Assembly (NCBI GenBank): GCA_947503285.1
Contig: CANNDD010000004.1
Coordinates: 434,001 to 498,000, forward strand
Direction: 5' to 3'
DNA length: 64,000 nucleotides
Source of the DNA: an uncultured Croceitalea sp.
Lineage (GTDB): Bacteria > Bacteroidota > Bacteroidia > Flavobacteriales > Flavobacteriaceae
The notes under the pieces are model-generated. The model worked only from the letters and a program-made list of their open reading frames with translations, had not been told where the DNA came from and did no database searches. Below, in pieces: positions 59,648-64,000 of this stretch; within the stretch, counting starts at the first letter, position 1, and each line of letters opens with the position of its first letter. The translations under genes were made by a program, and so were the position numbers.

Positions 59648-62600
59648 CTAGCTTTTTGCATAGTTCACCCGGTACCTCCAAAGACTCAAGCCACCAAGGA
59701 TAAAAATCCCTAATACGGTGTACCAAACAAAGGTTGGTGTAATGACTTGATCACCGCTGGCATAACTATGCAGCCCTACCAAATAAAAATTTACCCCAAA
59801 ATAGGTCATCATAATACTGGCATAAGCAATGATACTCATAAAATTATAGATCCATTTGCCCCTAAGACCAGGTACCAAACGCATGTGTAGTACGAAAGCA
59901 TAGATCATGATGGAAATCAAGGCCCAAGTTTCTTTGGGGTCCCAGCCCCAATAACGCCCCCAACTTTCATTGGCCCATTGGCCGCCCAAGAAGTTACCAA
60001 TGGTCAACATTATCAAGCCAACGGTCAGTGCTAATTCGTTGATGATGGTCAACTCTTTAAGGTTGATCTCCATTCGTTTTTTGTTCTTTTTGGTGGTCAG
60101 TATCATGAGTGCCAAAGCAACTATGCCCAAAATCATACTTACCGTGAACGGGCCATAACTTCCTACTATTATAGGTACATGGATCATCACCCAATAACTG
60201 TCTAAAACTGGCACTAGATTGGCAATTTTAGGATCCACCCAGCTTTGATGGGCAATCCAAAGCAACATACAGGTCACAAAGGCGCTGGCGGCGAGTGTCA
60301 ATTCACTCTTGCGGCCAAAAGCCAATCCCATACCCATTGTGGCCCAAGACACATATAAGATACTTTCGTAAGCATCACTCCACGGCGCGTGACCAGAAAT
60401 ATACCAACGTAAAATCAACCCCGCGGTATGCCAAATAAAGAATAGAATAATGATACCTTTTAAAAAGAAACTTGCTGCGTTCCATAGTTCACGCTCTTTG
60501 AAAATCTTGAAAATCAGCACAAAAAACAGGAGCGCACCAACAAGTCCATAATAGCGGTATAAGCGATTGAATATATCCAGTTTATTGTATAAAATTTCAG
60601 TCGCTATTTTGCTGTCAGATGGCAATACCTCGGCACCATGGTTCTTTTGGTTCTGTTTGAATGCGGCCAATAGTTTGTCAGCTTGTGTATAGTCACCGGT
60701 TTTTATAGCTTGCCGGACTGTATTTAGGTAGTAGGGCAATCCATTGTTCATAAAATTGGCATAAAGAGAGTCCGCTACCTGATAATCGCCACTTCTAAAT
60801 TCCAATGGTGAAATCCACTTATTGTTCTCGTCATTCAATAAGGGAAATATCTTTACGATTTCACCGCTCAATGCCATATTCAAAAGCCCTAAACGTTCAT
60901 TGACCTTCTTAAAATCTTTTTGAAAGTTATTGGGATTATTGGTGGACGTAGCTTCCTCCATATAGGGCTTAAGCTTATACATTCCCGTGGCATCAAAGAA
61001 ATCCGTAGCCTTGACAAATTTTTGCTCTTTAGGTACTCCCACTATTTCCCGTATGCTATCATTTTCTTTCTTCCCCAAGGCAATGAACGCTGTATTGTAC
61101 CAAGCTGGTGGATTGAGCATCATGGAAATAAGCACTTGATCCGGATTCATTCCATTAAACTCATTCTTGCCGCTCAATTTACGTAACAACTCCGAAGAGA
61201 AGGTATGAATGGGCTTCATACGCCCTCCCTCGTCTTGAATGACCAAGGCCCCAAATTTATCGGAATGTTCTTTGCTTACCGTTGTGGAGGCCAAAACAGA
61301 ATCAATTTGCGCTTTTGTGGGTAACCGCTTATCATGCTCATTATTTTCTTGGGCCTGTAGCCCTAGAAATCCGAATAAAAACAATCCTGCCGTCAATGCC
61401 GCTTTTTTCTTTTTCAACTTACCCAATGATTTAGAGAGCTCTTTAAACCTTGTCTTTCCAAAGAACATGATACCCATTAAGCCAGCGTAAAGCAGAAAAT
61501 AACCTATGTATGTAATCCAAGTACCCCACTGATCGTGATTCACGGATAAGACCGTGCCCTTTTCATCTGGGTCAAAACTTGCCTGAAAAAAGCGATATCC
61601 CTTATGGTCTAAAACATGGTTCATGTAAATATCGTAGTCGAAGGGTTTTTCATCTTCAACCGTGATTTTACTCATAAATGATTTATAACTTGCCTCGGTA
61701 CCGGGATATTTTTCTGCAATAAAATCATTGAGCTTCATATGAAACGGAAGCTCATAAACTTTCGAACCATAAGACAATGCGAATTCCAATGCACCTACTT
61801 TAAACCTATCACTGAACTCAGCGGTACCCTTACTGCCCAATAACTTCTTCTCAACGGTTTCCCCATTGGCGGTAACGGTAACCACCAAGGCGTCCAAGGT
61901 TTGTTTGGTAATTTCTTCATCGGGTACTTTCACTACACCATACTTGCCTTTAATGAGTGGCTCAGGAATCACAAATTGCATATTCGCCATAGTGTATAAA
62001 GACCGTAATTGCAGGGTTTGTAGACTGTCTTTTACAACTCGTCCTTTAAACTGATCGGCCATTCGCATAAAGTCACCATCAAAAGGAGTTGAAATGAGGT
62101 AGGTGCTATCGGTAGTATGGATGTTGATGGCCCCATCAGTTTCTTTGTTCAGTGCAAAAAGTACATTATGGATGCTTGAGATACCACCATCCTCTAAATA
62201 ATGCTCGTGTCGTTGCCCATCGCCCGCCTCAACGATTTTCAAATAGTACTTACCATTTTCGTCAAGGATCAGGCCTTCTTTTGCGCCTTTGATAAAATCT
62301 TTATATTCAATCGTAAAAGCCTGACCATTAAAATCCTCACGCCAAGGCAAGTTACTGCGCTTTCCTTCGGGTGTCACCAAAATAGGATGCTGCAAGGTCT
62401 TGCGCATCATTTGGCCATTCAAATCACCATCAACATAAGCGGTCAAGTATGTTTTATCAGAATAAAATACCTTTTCTGATGCTCCCTCGCGAATCGGCAT
62501 CATGCCCTCATAACTGATATATCTCGTAACAAATGCACCGATAATGATAAGTATCCAAGATAAGTGAAGTATCAAAACAGGCCATTTTTTCCATTGTAAA

Positions 62601-62830
62601 AGCTTATACCTAAAAATATTGCCGGTGAAGTTGACTACAAAAAAGACCATAATGGCCTCGAACCAAGTGGCATTGTAGATGTATATTCGGGCCGTTTCCG
62701 TACTATAACTGCTTTCAACGAATGTGCCTATGGCCATTGCCGCAGCAAACAATAAAAACAAAACCGCCATTAATCGTGTAGAGAAAAGTGTCTTTTTAAG
62801 CAGTTCTACCATACCCTCTTTCTTTGGCAT
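59648..62830 (-). CDS. Cytochrome c biogenesis protein, ResB-CcsA fusion (CcsBA)
   Basis: The 1060-aa multi-spanning membrane protein delivers and attaches heme to apocytochrome c in the System II pathway. The N-terminal ResB (CcsB)-like half has membrane segments near the start (LMAVLFLLFAAAMAIGTFVE) and a large periplasmic domain, then a helix near 450. A second periplasmic region of about 300 residues follows, and the C-terminal CcsA half bears the tryptophan-rich heme-handling motif WGRYWGWDPKETWALI near 950-966 and several conserved His. The fused form is usual in Bacteroidota and Epsilonproteobacteria. A signal-like segment (AALTAGLFLFGFLGLQAQE) sits at the junction of the two halves. 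Confidence 0.93.
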   Translation of the reverse strand: MPKKEGMVELLKKTLFSTRLMAVLFLLFAAAMAIGTFVESSYSTETARIYIYNATWFEAIMVFFVVNFTGNIFRYKLLQWKKWPVLILHLSWILIIIGAFVTRYISYEGMMPIREGASEKVFYSDKTYLTAYVDGDLNGQMMRKTLQHPILVTPEGKRSNLPWREDFNGQAFTIEYKDFIKGAKEGLILDENGKYYLKIVEAGDGQRHEHYLEDGGISSIHNVLFALNKETDGAINIHTTDSTYLISTPFDGDFMRMADQFKGRVVKDSLQTLQLRSLYTMANMQFVIPEPLIKGKYGVVKVPDEEITKQTLDALVVTVTANGETVEKKLLGSKGTAEFSDRFKVGALEFALSYGSKVYELPFHMKLNDFIAEKYPGTEASYKSFMSKITVEDEKPFDYDIYMNHVLDHKGYRFFQASFDPDEKGTVLSVNHDQWGTWITYIGYFLLYAGLMGIMFFGKTRFKELSKSLGKLKKKKAALTAGLFLFGFLGLQAQENNEHDKRLPTKAQIDSVLASTTVSKEHSDKFGALVIQDEGGRMKPIHTFSSELLRKLSGKNEFNGMNPDQVLISMMLNPPAWYNTAFIALGKKENDSIREIVGVPKEQKFVKATDFFDATGMYKLKPYMEEATSTNNPNNFQKDFKKVNERLGLLNMALSGEIVKIFPLLNDENNKWISPLEFRSGDYQVADSLYANFMNNGLPYYLNTVRQAIKTGDYTQADKLLAAFKQNQKNHGAEVLPSDSKIATEILYNKLDIFNRLYRYYGLVGALLFFVLIFKIFKERELWNAASFFLKGIIILFFIWHTAGLILRWYISGHAPWSDAYESILYVSWATMGMGLAFGRKSELTLAASAFVTCMLLWIAHQSWVDPKIANLVPVLDSYWVMIHVPIIVGSYGPFTVSMILGIVALALMILTTKKNKKRMEINLKELTIINELALTVGLIMLTIGNFLGGQWANESWGRYWGWDPKETWALISIMIYAFVLHMRLVPGLRGKWIYNFMSIIAYASIMMTYFGVNFYLVGLHSYASGDQVITPTFVWYTVLGIFILGGLSLWRYRVNYAKS

Positions 62831-62912
62831 GCAAAAATACTTCGTTTTAAATGATTTTAAGTGCTTCAGACATCAAGAAAAGGTTGAACAAAATTGTTAA
62901 TTATTTTAGAAT

Positions 62913-63062
62913 GAACTCGTTTAAACTTTTTTGGATTGAAGCGAACCTGTCTCGCCAGTAGGCAGGTAGCAGCCCACGGAATGGAAAAAAAGACAAAAAG
63001 TAGGTGAAAAAGGGCTCCCGAACCGTCGGGATTCAGCCAATTGAAAAAATTTAAACGAGTTC
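62913..63062. mobile_element. MITE-like element with inverted terminal repeats
   Basis: GAACTCGTTTAAA at 62913-62925 is repeated inverted at 63050-63062, and the match continues imperfectly inward through the T-runs (about 25-28 bases). The 150-bp interior contains hairpins at 62945-62967 (stem ACCTGTCT/AGGCAGGT) and 63017-63030 (CCCGA/TCGGG). No open frame or transposase is present. This is the form of a miniature inverted-repeat element or another repeated non-coding element. Confidence 0.62.
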
Positions 63063-63095
63063 TATATCTAAGAGATCAAGTTCGTACTTTTGAAT

Positions 63096-63857
63096 ATGAT
63101 TTCGATTGTTATCCTAGGTTCTGGAAACGTTGCCTTTCATTTATACACCACCCTACTGGAAATCGATGATATTAATGTCATTCAGGTTTTTGGACGAAAC
63201 AGCAAAACCCTTGAGAGGTTCAATGAAAGCATTGAGATCACTACCTACCCTGAACACATTAAAAGTGCAGATCTCTATTTGATCGCGGTAAATGACGATG
63301 CCATACCCGATGTGGCCGAATTACTTGACAAAAAAACCGGATTGGTCTGCCATACCTCGGGCGGGGTGCAGATGGATGTAATCAAGGCAAAGAGAAAAGG
63401 CGTTTTCTATCCCCTACAAAGTTTTACAATGAATAGGGAAATTGATTTCAATACCATTCCTATTTGTATTGAGGCCATCGAAAAATCTGATTTGGCCCTT
63501 CTAAGGACAATTGGCTTGAAAATATCGAGATCAGTTCATGAAATAAGCTCAGCCCAAAGACAATACCTCCATTTAGCCGCGGTCTTTGCCAACAACTTCT
63601 CAAACCACTTGTTTTATATTGCCTCAGAGCTTTGCAAAGAACAAAAACTGTCTTTTGAGCTGTTGAAACCGCTATTACATGAATCAATTGCCAAACTTGG
63701 GCACACCAACCCAAAGAAGGCGCAAACCGGCCCGGCGAGAAGGGGAGACAACCTGACCATGCAAAAACATCTAGACCAACTTAAAAGTCCGATTCAAAAA
63801 AAGATATATCAACTATTAAGTGAATCCATTAAAACCACTTATGAAGAAAAATTATAA
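63096..63857 (+). CDS. Rossmann-fold DUF2520 protein
   Basis: The 253-aa product starts at the ATG at 63096 (MISIVILGSGNVAFHLY); a TTG two codons upstream also reads in. The N-terminal NAD(P)-type Rossmann fold (ILGSGNVAFHL) is followed by FGRNSKTLERF, LIAVNDDAIPDVAELL and VCHTSGGVQMDV, with the C-terminal helical DUF2520 domain (HLAAVFANNFSNHLFYIASELC, GHTNPKKAQTGPARRGD). This matches a widespread dehydrogenase-like family of unknown substrate. The 3' end overlaps the start of the next gene by 17 bases, so they are coupled. Confidence 0.9.
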   Translation: MISIVILGSGNVAFHLYTTLLEIDDINVIQVFGRNSKTLERFNESIEITTYPEHIKSADLYLIAVNDDAIPDVAELLDKKTGLVCHTSGGVQMDVIKAKRKGVFYPLQSFTMNREIDFNTIPICIEAIEKSDLALLRTIGLKISRSVHEISSAQRQYLHLAAVFANNFSNHLFYIASELCKEQKLSFELLKPLLHESIAKLGHTNPKKAQTGPARRGDNLTMQKHLDQLKSPIQKKIYQLLSESIKTTYEEKL

Positions 63858-64000
63858 AGAATACCTGAACCAAATCACCACTTTTGTTTTTGATGTTGAT
63901 GGTGTATTTACCGATGGTTCCGTGTTGATTACCGACACTGGTGAAATGCTTCGTAAAATGAACGTCAAAGACGGCTATGCCCTTAAGACCGCACTTATAA
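63841..64000 (+). CDS. HAD-family phosphatase, KdsC-like (partial)
   Basis: The first 53 residues of a longer gene are seen, starting MKKNYKEYLNQI. The HAD motif I is FVFDVDGVFTDG, with TDTGEMLRKMNVKDGYALK downstream, characteristic of KDO-8-phosphate phosphatase (KdsC) and close relatives in lipopolysaccharide synthesis. It is cut by the window edge. Seventeen bases of overlap with the DUF2520 gene imply coexpression. Confidence 0.85.
   Translation, partial: MKKNYKEYLNQITTFVFDVDGVFTDGSVLITDTGEMLRKMNVKDGYALKTALI

Overview
The window reads as chromosomal DNA of a member of the Bacteroidota, most likely a marine Flavobacteriaceae. The support is a menaquinone pathway (menF, menD, menA, menC, menE), SusC/TonB-plug and carboxypeptidase-regulatory-like secreted proteins, TPR-containing sensor kinases with a LytTR regulator, a fused ResB-CcsA cytochrome c maturation protein, bacillithiol synthesis (bshB1), DUF2853, a CvfB-like S1 protein and moderately AT-rich DNA. 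The genus cannot be fixed from the sequence alone.

Layout. 1-11.3 kb: end of a TonB-dependent receptor, a 57-aa membrane protein, fumC, a membrane-anchored coiled-coil protein, two lipoproteins, ettA (with a heptanucleotide tandem repeat just upstream of its start), a 60-aa membrane protein, a Gfo/Idh/MocA oxidoreductase and an acyl-CoA carboxylase beta subunit. 11.3-26.2 kb: a nine-gene minus-strand island of exported proteins. Six of them join a carboxypeptidase-regulatory-like domain, a TonB plug domain without a barrel, a TPR region and a C-terminal DUF2135/YfaP-like domain. Two more are a related pair that lacks the plug, and one is a small secreted protein. 26.2-41.8 kb: an Xaa-Pro peptidase, then the menaquinone genes in three groups (menC-CPBP protease-menE; menA; thioesterase-menF-menD), mixed with a short-chain dehydrogenase, a TPR histidine kinase, a LytTR regulator, and SPOR and S1 proteins. 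menB is not in the window. 42.8-48.5 kb: a compact hydroxyproline catabolic operon (FAD dehydrogenase, epimerase, semialdehyde dehydrogenase, DapA-type deaminase) with a divergent AraC regulator. 48.5-64 kb: an M28 peptidase, tRNA-His, two tandem TPR histidine kinases, bshB1 coupled to a trans-sulfuration enzyme, a MATE transporter, an M14 carboxypeptidase, the 1060-aa CcsBA protein, a MITE-like inverted-repeat element, a DUF2520 protein and the start of a KdsC-like phosphatase.

The most unusual part is the 11.3-26.2 kb island. Its proteins look like the N-terminal part of SusC receptors re-used on a TPR/DUF2135 carrier. C-terminal halves are nearly identical between neighbours, while the plug segments diverge, differ in loop length, and gain or lose a cysteine pair as a unit. 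One gene carries two plug modules in tandem. The carboxylase gene bordering the island has a second, diverged copy of its last codons 3.1 kb away inside the island, which points to insertion or recombination at that 3' end. No rRNA, CRISPR array, transposase or phage gene was seen. Domain names come from reading motifs by eye; no database search was run.
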